A DNA stretch of 44,637 nt, from the NCBI GenBank assembly GCA_035384605.1, contig DAOOIV010000035.1:1-44637 (forward strand). Reading direction: 5' to 3'. Source of the DNA: Phycisphaerae bacterium (lineage in GTDB: Bacteria; Planctomycetota; Phycisphaerae; UBA1845; PWPN01). A model generated the notes under the pieces. The model saw only the letters and a list, made by a program, of their open reading frames with translations. It ran no database searches and was not told the DNA's origin. This document shows positions 8,271-16,362 of the stretch, one piece after another (the first letter of the stretch is position 1; each line of letters begins with the position of its first letter). The translations under genes and the position numbers were made by a program.

Positions 8271-9098
8271 TCAATAGTATCGCTGCATGCTCTCTGACAG
8301 CGCCTGCGGCCTGGGTGTTCCGTCGTGTTGCGGGAAGGTCAGCACCGGCCGACTGCACTTGAAAATGACGCCGATCATGATTCGTTCCTGCCATTCGTAA
8401 GCCAGCCGCATGGCCGCCTGCCAGTCTGTCGGATCATGGTCGGGTGGAACCTCCTGGCATCGCTTCTTGTACCAGGCGAAGGTGTTGACCTTGTTGAAAG
8501 TGACACAGGGTTGCAGGATGTCCACCAGCGCGAAGCCCGGGTAGTTCATGGCCTGCACGATCATCTCGGTCAGGTGGTCCTGCATACCGCTGAAGCTCCG
8601 GGCCACGAAGCCCGCCCGCAGAGCAACGGCCGTCGCGATGGGATTGAAAGGCGCGACCTTGACGCCGTCAGGCTGCGTCTTGGTGACGAAGCCCAGATCC
8701 GAGGTCGGGCTCGCTTGTCCTTTGGTCAACCCGTAAACCTGGTTTGTGTGCACCAGCACGGTCAAATCGACGTTTCGGCGAATCGCCGCCAGAAAGTGGT
8801 TTCCGCCCTCGCCGTACGTGCAGCCGTCGCCGCTCTCAACGATAACCCTGCAACTGGGCTTGGCTAGCTTGATACCTGTCGCGGCGGCAAGGGCCCGACC
8901 GTGAAGACCGTTGAATACATTGCAGTTCAGATAGTGGGGTGCCTTGGCCGCCTGCCCGATACCCGATACGAAAACCACCTCGTGTGGGGCCACGTTTTCG
9001 CGCACCAAAGCCTGCTTCACCGCCTTCAGAATGCCGAAGTTGCCGCATCCCGGGCACCACGCGGTCTCGAACTCGCCATAATCCTCAATCCGAACCAT
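8271..9098 (-). CDS. 2-oxoacid:ferredoxin oxidoreductase, beta subunit
   Basis: The thiamine-diphosphate-binding subunit of a CoA-dependent 2-oxoacid:ferredoxin oxidoreductase (2-oxoglutarate or pyruvate class). The N terminus has WCPGCGNFG with the conserved Cys pair, and the ThDP/Mg site is GDGCTYGEGGNHF followed by TNQVYGLTKGQASPTS, typical of KorB/OorB. VDILQPCVTFNKVNTFAWYK supplies the third Cys near the C terminus. The 275-residue length fits. The ATG at 9098 overlaps the stop of the alpha gene in TGATG, with GGAG nine bases upstream; GTG codons further up are less likely. No ferredoxin (delta) subunit is encoded beside it, as in other two-subunit Kor enzymes. Confidence 0.92.
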   Translation of the reverse strand: MVRIEDYGEFETAWCPGCGNFGILKAVKQALVRENVAPHEVVFVSGIGQAAKAPHYLNCNVFNGLHGRALAAATGIKLAKPSCRVIVESGDGCTYGEGGNHFLAAIRRNVDLTVLVHTNQVYGLTKGQASPTSDLGFVTKTQPDGVKVAPFNPIATAVALRAGFVARSFSGMQDHLTEMIVQAMNYPGFALVDILQPCVTFNKVNTFAWYKKRCQEVPPDHDPTDWQAAMRLAYEWQERIMIGVIFKCSRPVLTFPQHDGTPRPQALSESMQRYY

Positions 9099-10795
9099 CA
9101 CGTGCACTCCAATGCCTCAAGCTCGCGAAGAATGTACTCGGGGGTGATCGGCAGCCCGTCGTATCGAAGAATGCGCCGGCTGATATGGAATCCGGTCTCT
9201 CGGCGGATCAGCCGGGCGAACTGGGCCGTCGCATTGCTCTCGATACACACGACCTGTCCGGCCTTCTCCAACTGAGGAACGAACAAGTCGCCAACCAGCG
9301 GCCAAACCTGTGAGAAATGCAGCGTGCCGACGCTCTGCCCCCTGCCGCGAAGAACCGCCGCAGCCTCTTCCATCGAGCCCTTTGTGGATCCCCAGCCGAC
9401 CAGCAGCAGGTCGGGCGAATCGTCACCGGTGTGACCCGGCCGCACAACCTCACCGCAGATGCCGCGTCCCTTCCTGAGCCGCTTGTCAACCATCCGAACC
9501 CGAATACCCAAATCCTCGGTCAGATGCCCTTCCTCATCGTGCTCATCACTATCGGCGATCACCAAGTGAGGGGTCTCACAAGGAACCAGTCGAGGCGAGA
9601 CGCCCGCGTCGGTTATCGCGTATCGCTTGTAGGGACCGGGCACGTCGGCCGACGCGATGAGCGGGGCAACAGTCTGAAGGTTGGCGGCGTCGAATGGCTC
9701 GGCGGATCGCAACGAGTCCGCCAGAAACTGGTCGGTCAGTACGAACATGGGACCCTGGTACTTCTCGGACAACTCAAAGGCCTTCCGCGTCAGATGGAAA
9801 CACTCCTCGACGTCACCCGGAGCAAATAGGGCCCGTGGGAACTCGCCATGACCGGAATGAAGCACGAATTCCAGATCGGCCTGCTCGGTTCGCGTGGGTA
9901 GCCCGGTCGCGGGACCGGGTCGTTGCGCGACAACCACAACGACGGGTGTCTCCGTCATCGCCGCCAGGCTCACGCCCTCGACCATCAACGCAAAACCCCC
10001 GCCCGAAGTGGACACCATGCTTGGCGCCCCCGCATACGAAGCTCCGATCGCCATGTTGATTGCGGCGATCTCATCTTCCGCCTGCTCGACCATAACGCCC
10101 ACATGCTTGGCGTGAGTGATCATTGCTTGCATGATCGAACTGCCGGGAGTCATGGGGTAGTACGAGCAGAATCGAACCCCGGCCGATATCGCTCCCGCCG
10201 CAAGCGCCTCGTTTCCGTCCATCAGCATCCGTCGCGAGCGGTTGCGCGCCGACGGCGGACCAAGTTTGGGAAAGCCGTTCTGCCCAACCCATTCGTATGC
10301 ATCGGTCAGCACTTTCTGGTTGGCTTCGGTCAGTTCAGGGTGCTTTGTCCCCAGAACGTCGTTCACCGTTTGCCCCATCAGCGTCCGCTCCAGACCCAAC
10401 AAAGCGGCAGCAACCCCTGTGGCGGCCATCGTGAACATCCGTTTGTCGGCCAGCTCCTTGAACGGAACGGCAACGCACGAATCAGACTCGGCCGCCCCGT
10501 GCGCCGTATCGACAATCATGCGACCTCGCGCCGTCATCTGTCCTTGATGAATCCCGACCGTGTCGCCGGTCAGCGCCAGGAGCAGATCCACAGTTTCTCT
10601 CGGGGCAATCACCGGACGCGGAGCGCAACGGATTGCGAACGTGTTGTGCCCGCCGCGAATTCGCGACTCATAACTCTGGGTTACCAACACCCCAAGGCCG
10701 CTGCGCATCAAGGCCTTCGCCAAAATGGTGCCCGCGGTGACCAAGCCTTGTCCCGCTTCTCCACCGATAAGGATGCTGAAATCGTCCGACGTCAT
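9098..10795 (-). CDS. 2-oxoacid:acceptor oxidoreductase, fused gamma-alpha subunit
   Basis: Partner of the beta subunit, 565 residues. The first ~190 residues are the gamma domain (ILIGGEAGQGLVTAGTILA, then YESRIRGGHNTFAIR); the rest is the alpha or pyrimidine-binding domain (GNEALAAGAISAGVRFCSYY, YPMTPGSSIM, VVVAQRPGPATGLPTRTEQ). This gamma-alpha fusion is the KorA layout. The enzyme turns a 2-oxoacid plus CoA and oxidised ferredoxin into acyl-CoA, CO2 and reduced ferredoxin, in the cytoplasm. The GPSTGLPT-type signature reads GPATGLPT here. The ATG at 10795 follows AGAGA; a 13-residue extension upstream is unlikely. The gene leads an apparent three-gene transcript and has a structured 5' region. 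Confidence 0.92.
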   Translation of the reverse strand: MTSDDFSILIGGEAGQGLVTAGTILAKALMRSGLGVLVTQSYESRIRGGHNTFAIRCAPRPVIAPRETVDLLLALTGDTVGIHQGQMTARGRMIVDTAHGAAESDSCVAVPFKELADKRMFTMAATGVAAALLGLERTLMGQTVNDVLGTKHPELTEANQKVLTDAYEWVGQNGFPKLGPPSARNRSRRMLMDGNEALAAGAISAGVRFCSYYPMTPGSSIMQAMITHAKHVGVMVEQAEDEIAAINMAIGASYAGAPSMVSTSGGGFALMVEGVSLAAMTETPVVVVVAQRPGPATGLPTRTEQADLEFVLHSGHGEFPRALFAPGDVEECFHLTRKAFELSEKYQGPMFVLTDQFLADSLRSAEPFDAANLQTVAPLIASADVPGPYKRYAITDAGVSPRLVPCETPHLVIADSDEHDEEGHLTEDLGIRVRMVDKRLRKGRGICGEVVRPGHTGDDSPDLLLVGWGSTKGSMEEAAAVLRGRGQSVGTLHFSQVWPLVGDLFVPQLEKAGQVVCIESNATAQFARLIRRETGFHISRRILRYDGLPITPEYILRELEALECT

Positions 10796-10823
10796 GCGAT
10801 CTCTCTTCTTGCCCGCGTGGTAA

Positions 10824-10869
10824 GGGACGGCCATCCTGCCGGTTTAATCATGGGCCGAAAGGCCGTCCC
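10824..10869 (-). promoter_or_regulatory. Structured leader of the 2-oxoacid oxidoreductase operon
   Basis: GGGACGGCC and GGCCGTCCC form a 9-bp inverted repeat with a 28-base loop, ending 28 bases before the korA-like start. The outer arm at 10861-10869 can instead pair locally: GGCC (10853-10856) and GGCC (10861-10864) flank a four-base loop, read TTTC on the transcribed strand. The two foldings exclude each other, as in attenuators or RNA switches. No known riboswitch class is recognised. Confidence 0.35.
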
Positions 10870-10903
10870 AGACTTTCCCGAGAATTACTCTTGCCGACTG
10901 ACC

Positions 10904-10931
10904 ATTGTAGGGTGCCTGACGGTTCGGGCAA
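10904..10931 (-). promoter_or_regulatory. Possible promoter for the 2-oxoacid oxidoreductase operon
   Basis: On the minus strand, TTGCCC (10931-10926), a 16-base spacer and TACAAT (10909-10904). The -10 matches 5 of 6 consensus bases. It would place the inverted repeat at 10824-10869 inside the transcribed leader. Confidence 0.35.
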
Positions 10932-11055
10932 AGCGCAACCGGCCATCCCGTCTGGTACGAAACCGACGCTTCCGCGGCGTGGCGGACTGGGTCGGTGAGG
11001 CTCGTACACACCCGGACGCCCTTGGCGGCTGGGATTCCACGACGCCCCTCGTTAT

Positions 11056-11078
11056 GATGATGTCTGATCGACATCGTC
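11056..11078. promoter_or_regulatory. Inverted repeat before the histidine kinase gene
   Basis: GATGATGTC, five bases, GACATCGTC: arms match at 8 of 9 positions. It overlaps the end of a TATGAT hexamer (11053-11058) that could be a -10 element and lies 35 bases before the kinase ATG. It has the size and placement of an operator, but no -35 is convincing and the binding protein is unknown. Confidence 0.35.
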
Positions 11079-11112
11079 ACCACGCGGCAGTCATTCGGCG
11101 AGGCCCAATCGA

Positions 11113-13410
11113 ATGCACACGGCTGCACATCCTGCTCCGTCCGGCAGAATCAGGACAGGCTCCCTGGCAATCGCGTTGTCCGTTGTCATCGGTTCTCTCG
11201 TGTCCGTAAGTCTGTTCCTGATGACCAGATCGTGGGAACGGCAGTGGATGGAGGGGGAACTTGCGGAACTGGCGGGAGATCGAGCCTCTGATGTCGAACG
11301 CGAATTCTCGCACTGCGTCGGCCAGGTACGACTGGTCGCCACTTACTTCGCGAGCTCGGAACATGTCACGCCGGTCGAGTTTCGGACGTATGTTTCCAGG
11401 TTGACTCAAGGGCTGGGCCAAGGCTTGTTGCTGCAATGGGTTCCCTACGTCCGGCAGGCGGAACGCGCCGCCTATCAAGACCGGGCTCGCGCGGAGGGCC
11501 GTCAGGATTTCGAGTTCAAGGATCTCGACGCGGCGGGACAACTCATTGTCGCGGCTGACCGGCCTGAGTACTTCCCGATCTACTACGAATACCCCGAAAA
11601 CCGCGTTCCTTCGTTTCTCGGGCTCGATCTGTCAACGGATGCTGACAAGCTGGCCCTGTTCCGGAAGGCATGCGACGCGGGTGAGGTCATTGTCCTGTCC
11701 CGTGGCTCACACCTGCCGCAAAGCTCCGATGATCCCTCGTTCCTGGTCATTGTCCCGGTCTTTCACACGCCTGGCCGGAGCGATCTCCCCGAATCGCACC
11801 GGCAGAGCTTGACGGGACTGGTGATCGGTGTTCTGCGAGTCCAGGATTATCTTAATCGGGCCCTGCGGCCTTCAGGACCTCGCGGTGTCATCGTCCGGAT
11901 TGCCGACTCGCCTGAACCGGGAACATCCTTGTCGTGCTGGTTGTACGAAGCCCCCGGAGAATCGGTGCGCGAGGTTGCCCCGTCGGCTTTTCGCGAAACA
12001 CTTTCAACTTCGTGCAGCCAAAGCCGGTCCGTTCAAATCGGCGATCGACAATGGCTTGTCACCTGTCTATCCACGCCCGCCTTTGAGGCCGCACGTCAAC
12101 GCGTTACTCAGTGGATCCTTTTGATTCTCGGCTTGGCCATAACCGGGCTTGTCGCAGGCCATTTCCGCAGGACAAGGGACTACACGCAAGGCCTGATGGA
12201 GGTCAATGAACGCCTCGTTCGAGAGATCGGCGAACGCGAGAGAATCGCAAGCAGCCTCAAAGAGAACGAGCGGTTCTTGTCCATACTGCTGGCCAATCTG
12301 CCGGGTATGGTGTATCGGTGTCGCAACGACCGCAACTGGACCATGGTATTCGTCAGCGAGGGCTGTGTCTCCTTGACCGGCTACCTGCCGGCCGATCTGC
12401 TCGAAAACGCCAAAACGTCCTACGCGGAAGTGATTCACCCCGAGGATCGGTTGCAGGTTTGGGACAAGGTGCAGGCCGCGCTGGCCGAAGGAACCGAGTT
12501 CGAACTGACCTACAGAATAAGAACCGCCGGCGGCGATGAGAAATGGGTCTGGGAGCGAGGACGCGGGGTGTTCTCGGCCGAGGGGGAATTGATGTTCCTT
12601 GAGGGGTTCGTGGCTGACATCACCGAGCAGAAGCGCGCCCAGGACGAATTGGCCCGTTATCGCGAGAATCTCGAGGCACGCGTCGCTGAGCGGACCCGCC
12701 AGCTCGATGAGTCTAAAGAGCAACTCCGCCGCTCGGAACGCCTTGCCTCCCTCGGTACGTTTGCGGCCGGTATCGCCCACGAAATCAACAACCCCGTAGG
12801 CACGATGCTGCTTGCGGCCGAGAACGCCCTCGAACTCCGCAAAATGCCCGGGTCCGAGGCCGTGGTCGATGACTGCCTCAGAGGAATCGTCTCCGAAGCC
12901 CGCCGCTGCGGAGCGGTGATCCAGGGCGTGCTTCAGTTTGCTCGCCGGGAACAGGCCCCCAAGACCCCGACATCCATCGAAGCCGTCATTCGCAGGTCGG
13001 TCGAGATGATCGCTCCCCAGGCACAGCGACAGGAAGCAACTGTCAGTGTTCATCTGGGCGCGGACCTCCCGCAAATCTCACTCAATGCTCTTCAAATGGA
13101 GCAGGTCTTCGTCAATCTGCTGAGGAATGCGTTGGAAGCGGGAGGTAAGGGTGTCAAGCTGGAGGTGCGGGCCGATGTGGCCGACGACCGACTCCGAGTC
13201 ACGGTGAGCGACAACGGCCCGGGAATCCCAAGAGATCATTTGCCTAGGGTTTTCGACCCCTTTTTCACCACCCGACGAGAACGTGGCGGGACAGGGCTTG
13301 GCTTGAGTCTGGCGCATGCTATCATTGTGGACCACGACGGGCAGATCTCCGTGAACAGCCGGCCCGGCGGCGGCACGACCTTTACGATCGACCTGCCCTT
13401 GCGATCATGA
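11113..13410 (+). CDS. Hybrid-free sensor histidine kinase: CHASE-PAS-HisKA-HATPase
   Basis: A 765-residue membrane sensor kinase. One helix (about residues 18-38) precedes an extracytoplasmic CHASE domain (about 60-290; ATYFASSEHVTPVEFRTYVS near its start), a second helix (about 335-352) and the cytoplasmic part. A PAS domain (about 390-500) starts NLPGMVYRCRND and ends EGFVADITEQKRAQDEL. A coiled coil leads to the dimerisation helix with His556 in GIAHEINNPVG. The ATPase domain shows NLLRNALEAGG (N box), VSDNGPGIP (G1), FDPFFTTR (F box) and GGTGLGLSLAHAI (G2). All catalytic motifs are intact. The CHASE ligand is unknown. A regulator gene starts 100 bases downstream and is the likely partner. 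Confidence 0.93.
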   Translation: MHTAAHPAPSGRIRTGSLAIALSVVIGSLVSVSLFLMTRSWERQWMEGELAELAGDRASDVEREFSHCVGQVRLVATYFASSEHVTPVEFRTYVSRLTQGLGQGLLLQWVPYVRQAERAAYQDRARAEGRQDFEFKDLDAAGQLIVAADRPEYFPIYYEYPENRVPSFLGLDLSTDADKLALFRKACDAGEVIVLSRGSHLPQSSDDPSFLVIVPVFHTPGRSDLPESHRQSLTGLVIGVLRVQDYLNRALRPSGPRGVIVRIADSPEPGTSLSCWLYEAPGESVREVAPSAFRETLSTSCSQSRSVQIGDRQWLVTCLSTPAFEAARQRVTQWILLILGLAITGLVAGHFRRTRDYTQGLMEVNERLVREIGERERIASSLKENERFLSILLANLPGMVYRCRNDRNWTMVFVSEGCVSLTGYLPADLLENAKTSYAEVIHPEDRLQVWDKVQAALAEGTEFELTYRIRTAGGDEKWVWERGRGVFSAEGELMFLEGFVADITEQKRAQDELARYRENLEARVAERTRQLDESKEQLRRSERLASLGTFAAGIAHEINNPVGTMLLAAENALELRKMPGSEAVVDDCLRGIVSEARRCGAVIQGVLQFARREQAPKTPTSIEAVIRRSVEMIAPQAQRQEATVSVHLGADLPQISLNALQMEQVFVNLLRNALEAGGKGVKLEVRADVADDRLRVTVSDNGPGIPRDHLPRVFDPFFTTRRERGGTGLGLSLAHAIIVDHDGQISVNSRPGGGTTFTIDLPLRS

Positions 13411-13510
13411 TTCTAGCGGTTCGCGACTCTCACTGCCTGGGCGGGCATCGCCGCCGGCCCGTGGGGAACCTGCCCAAGACGGCGGCGGACGGCGGCATTC
13501 GGGGGCTCCC

Positions 13511-14578
13511 ATGGCCAGGATTTTGATTGTTGAAGATGAGGAAGGCTTTCGCAGGCAACTGGATATCGGCCTGTCCGCCCTGGGCCATGAGATACGCTGC
13601 GCATCGAATGGACGAGAAGGCGTGGACGTGGGGGCGCGTTTTCGGCCCGACCTGCTGGTGACTGACTGGATGCTGAAGGACGACATTCACGGCCTGCATG
13701 TCATTCAGGTCCTGCGGGCGGTTCTGACGGATCTCAGGGCCATCCTGATCACCGGCTTTGCCTCGACCGAGCTTCGTCAGAACGTCGACTCAAGCGGCAT
13801 CGCCCAATTCATCGAGAAGCCTTTCACGTTGGAGCAAATCCGCAAGGCGGTTGAGAACGCTCTCACGGGGCCGTATCAGACCGGCCGGCGGGCAACGCTG
13901 GCAGTCGTCGAGATCACAACCGGTGGCGGGATTCGCCACGCCAACGACGCCGCCCTCGATCTCTTTGACGAGACCGAGAAGGGGCGGGGCGCTCGCAACT
14001 TCTCTGAGCTCTTCCCGGCCGGAGCTGCGCCGGACCTCGACCAGGCCCTCGATGACTGGAAGGTCGCTCACCCCGTGGCCGATCGCAGAATCGCCTGGCA
14101 CCTCCGTACCCAGGAACCGGACGAGCACGGCAGCCGGCTTGTGATCCTCCGGCGCGGCGATGGTCCGCAATATGTCGGGCTTCCCCTGATCGAAATGCTC
14201 CTCGGCGTCGTCTCGCCGCGGGGCACACAGTGGCCGTTCGATGGGCGCGTTGTCATCATCGAGGCCGACGCAACCACGCGCAAATGGCTCGTTACGACCA
14301 TCGAGAACGTCGGCGCCGGGTGCTATGCGGTCGAGTCGGTTGACCAGGCCGTCCGACTGCTTGGCACCGACGAGGGACTCCAGTTTGCCGTGCTCGACTA
14401 CAACACGGCCGGACCCGACCCGTCCGACGCGATCGAACAAATGCGAGCGGTCAGGCCCGACGTCATCCTGATCGGTAGCAGCATCGATGACCGACGCGAA
14501 GCCTTTGCCTGTCTGGGCGTGACGCTGTTCCTGCAACAGCCGTGGCGGGCTGCCGACCTGATCAACCTGCTGACCTGA
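13511..14578 (+). CDS. Response regulator with REC-PAS-like-degenerate REC layout
   Basis: A 355-residue protein with no DNA-binding domain. The first ~120 residues are a complete receiver: acidic pair Glu8/Asp9, phospho-acceptor Asp52, Thr81 and Lys103. Residues ~128-235 look like a PAS-type fold (VVEITTGGGIRHANDAALDL). Residues ~246-355 are a second receiver-like domain with acidic Glu251/Asp253 and Asp296 (AVLDYN), Ser323/324 at the Thr position, but Gln343 where the conserved Lys should be. The second domain is therefore probably a pseudo-receiver. The protein follows the CHASE kinase and is its likely target. Output must be by protein contact. The PAS call is by pattern and less sure than the first receiver. 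Confidence 0.85.
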   Translation: MARILIVEDEEGFRRQLDIGLSALGHEIRCASNGREGVDVGARFRPDLLVTDWMLKDDIHGLHVIQVLRAVLTDLRAILITGFASTELRQNVDSSGIAQFIEKPFTLEQIRKAVENALTGPYQTGRRATLAVVEITTGGGIRHANDAALDLFDETEKGRGARNFSELFPAGAAPDLDQALDDWKVAHPVADRRIAWHLRTQEPDEHGSRLVILRRGDGPQYVGLPLIEMLLGVVSPRGTQWPFDGRVVIIEADATTRKWLVTTIENVGAGCYAVESVDQAVRLLGTDEGLQFAVLDYNTAGPDPSDAIEQMRAVRPDVILIGSSIDDRREAFACLGVTLFLQQPWRAADLINLLT

Positions 14579-14717
14579 CGAATAAGACGGCCTTCGGCCG
14601 CGAGTCTGAAAAGCTCCGGTCAATGCGATTGAGATGCTCGTCCGCGGGGCTGATGGCGACGTCTCTGGCTCGATGATTCTTCACCGGGACGCAAGAACCT
14701 GGCGGCTCGCAATCGTG

Positions 14718-16256
14718 TTATGGTGAACCCATTGTCCAGATCGTCAGCCGACCAAGCGGTTTCGGCACGCCGGGCGTGATGAAACTCATGGCATATCCCA
14801 CGAAGATAACAAACCCGTTCGCGATGACGCCGATCCAATATGTGTGGACTCGAACGGAAATGCAGTCCGGCAGTTGGTCGAAGCTGCACAGGGCAAGATA
14901 GGCGTCGAGCAGAAGCGTCAGCACCAATGCGACCGAGGCGGAGATGTAGTTGGCCCGCGTGGTGAGAAACCCGAGCAGGAAGAGCCCCATTAATCCGCCG
15001 CCGAACACGATCTGGATAATTCTGAGGTTCAAGTCCACCATGCTTTCCTTGGGCAGGTGAGCGATGACGACGGCCCCGACAATCATGGCAACCGCCGCGC
15101 CCACCGACGCGATCTTGCCTACGCGAAGGTAGAAAGCATCATCGCGGCCGGGGCAGATGTGGCGCTTGACGATGTCCACCGTGGTTACCGTCGCCACGGA
15201 ATTGATACTTGAATCAAGCGACATGGTCGCCGCCAAGAGGCCCGCGATGACCAGCCCGGCGATCCCGGCCGGCATCCGGCTGAGGATGAAGTAAGGGAAG
15301 ATGTAGTCCGTTCTCCTCTCTGAAACGATCTGCTCGATGCCGGAATCAGGAAACACCTGATAATAGACGAATAGACTCGTCCCAACGAAGAAGAAGAAGA
15401 CCCAGATCGGCAGACTCATCGCCGCGCAGATCGCGGTCGCCTTGCGGGCTTCACGCATGGACGAGGCGGCCAGATACCGCTGGATCACGTTCTGATTGGT
15501 GGTGTACTCCGTGGTCCAGTTCAGCAGGCCGATAAGCACCATGGCGGGGAACGTACGCTCGGCCAGGTCCCAGCTCATGGGGCCCAAGCTGAACTTATGC
15601 TGTTTCATCCCATCTTGCACGATCTGCGCCAAACCGCCGGGCAACTGGTCCACGATGAAAAACAGCGGAAGTACGGCACCCGTGATGAGCACGATCGCCT
15701 GAACCACGTCGATCCAGATGACCGCCTCCAGCCCGCCGAGGATGGTGTAGAAAGACACCACAACTCCGACGATCACGATCACCCAGATAATCGATGTGCC
15801 GGTAAGAATCTGCACCGGGATGGAGACGAGATAAAGGACGGTGCCCAGTCTCACGAACTGCAGAATAATGAAGTTGATCGCCCCGTACAACCGCAGCAGC
15901 GGGCCAAAACGTTCCTCCAGGTACTCGTAAGCGGACATGACCTTGCCGCGCCGGAAAAACGGGATGAATAACAGGATGGCGACCACCGCGATCAATGGGA
16001 GCGTCAGGTTCTGCACGATCTGTCGCCAATCGAGGATGAATGCCGCACCGGGAAATGCCAGGAACGTCACCGAGCTGATGGAGGTTGCGAACATCGACAG
16101 CCCGACCGCCCATCCGGGGAACGCCCGATTCCCGACAAAATACCCCTCTGTGGTCTTCTTTTTCCGGGCGAAGTAAACGCCTATTGCCGCCATCCCGAGC
16201 AGGTAGACGACAATGGTGCCCACATCCATAAACCGAAGTGTCACGTCTGCAATCAT
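14718..16256 (-). CDS. Sodium:solute symporter (SSS family), possible sialic acid carrier
   Basis: A 512-residue integral membrane protein of the SSS/SLC5 family, which couples sodium entry to uptake of sugars, sialic acid, amino acids or other solutes. The pattern of about 13 helices is clear, beginning IVVYLLGMAAIGVYFARKKK. TTEGYFVGNRAFPGWAVGLS and FATSISSVTFLAFPGAAF are the typical helix 1-2 family blocks, and ATMSLDSSINSVATV is the conserved helix-8 sodium-site region. Start at 16256 or 16229; neither has a good ribosome site. A sialidase gene ends 106 bases upstream on the same strand, so the pair may release and import sialic acid. That substrate is inferred from neighbourhood, not from binding residues. 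Confidence 0.88.
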   Translation of the reverse strand: MIADVTLRFMDVGTIVVYLLGMAAIGVYFARKKKTTEGYFVGNRAFPGWAVGLSMFATSISSVTFLAFPGAAFILDWRQIVQNLTLPLIAVVAILLFIPFFRRGKVMSAYEYLEERFGPLLRLYGAINFIILQFVRLGTVLYLVSIPVQILTGTSIIWVIVIVGVVVSFYTILGGLEAVIWIDVVQAIVLITGAVLPLFFIVDQLPGGLAQIVQDGMKQHKFSLGPMSWDLAERTFPAMVLIGLLNWTTEYTTNQNVIQRYLAASSMREARKATAICAAMSLPIWVFFFFVGTSLFVYYQVFPDSGIEQIVSERRTDYIFPYFILSRMPAGIAGLVIAGLLAATMSLDSSINSVATVTTVDIVKRHICPGRDDAFYLRVGKIASVGAAVAMIVGAVVIAHLPKESMVDLNLRIIQIVFGGGLMGLFLLGFLTTRANYISASVALVLTLLLDAYLALCSFDQLPDCISVRVHTYWIGVIANGFVIFVGYAMSFITPGVPKPLGRLTIWTMGSP

Positions 16257-16362
16257 TGTCCGTGGCCGGATGAGTATCCGCGACCGTCAGAGTCGCAAGG
16301 CCGGCGATTCGCTCATCGAGACATTTCTTCGAGCCTGTTTCACGCTGTTCCAGGGAATGTCC

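Noticed and set aside
9923..11209. Plus-strand frame opposite the KorA-like gene
   Set aside because: It mirrors the real gene's codon pattern and carries no recognised domain.
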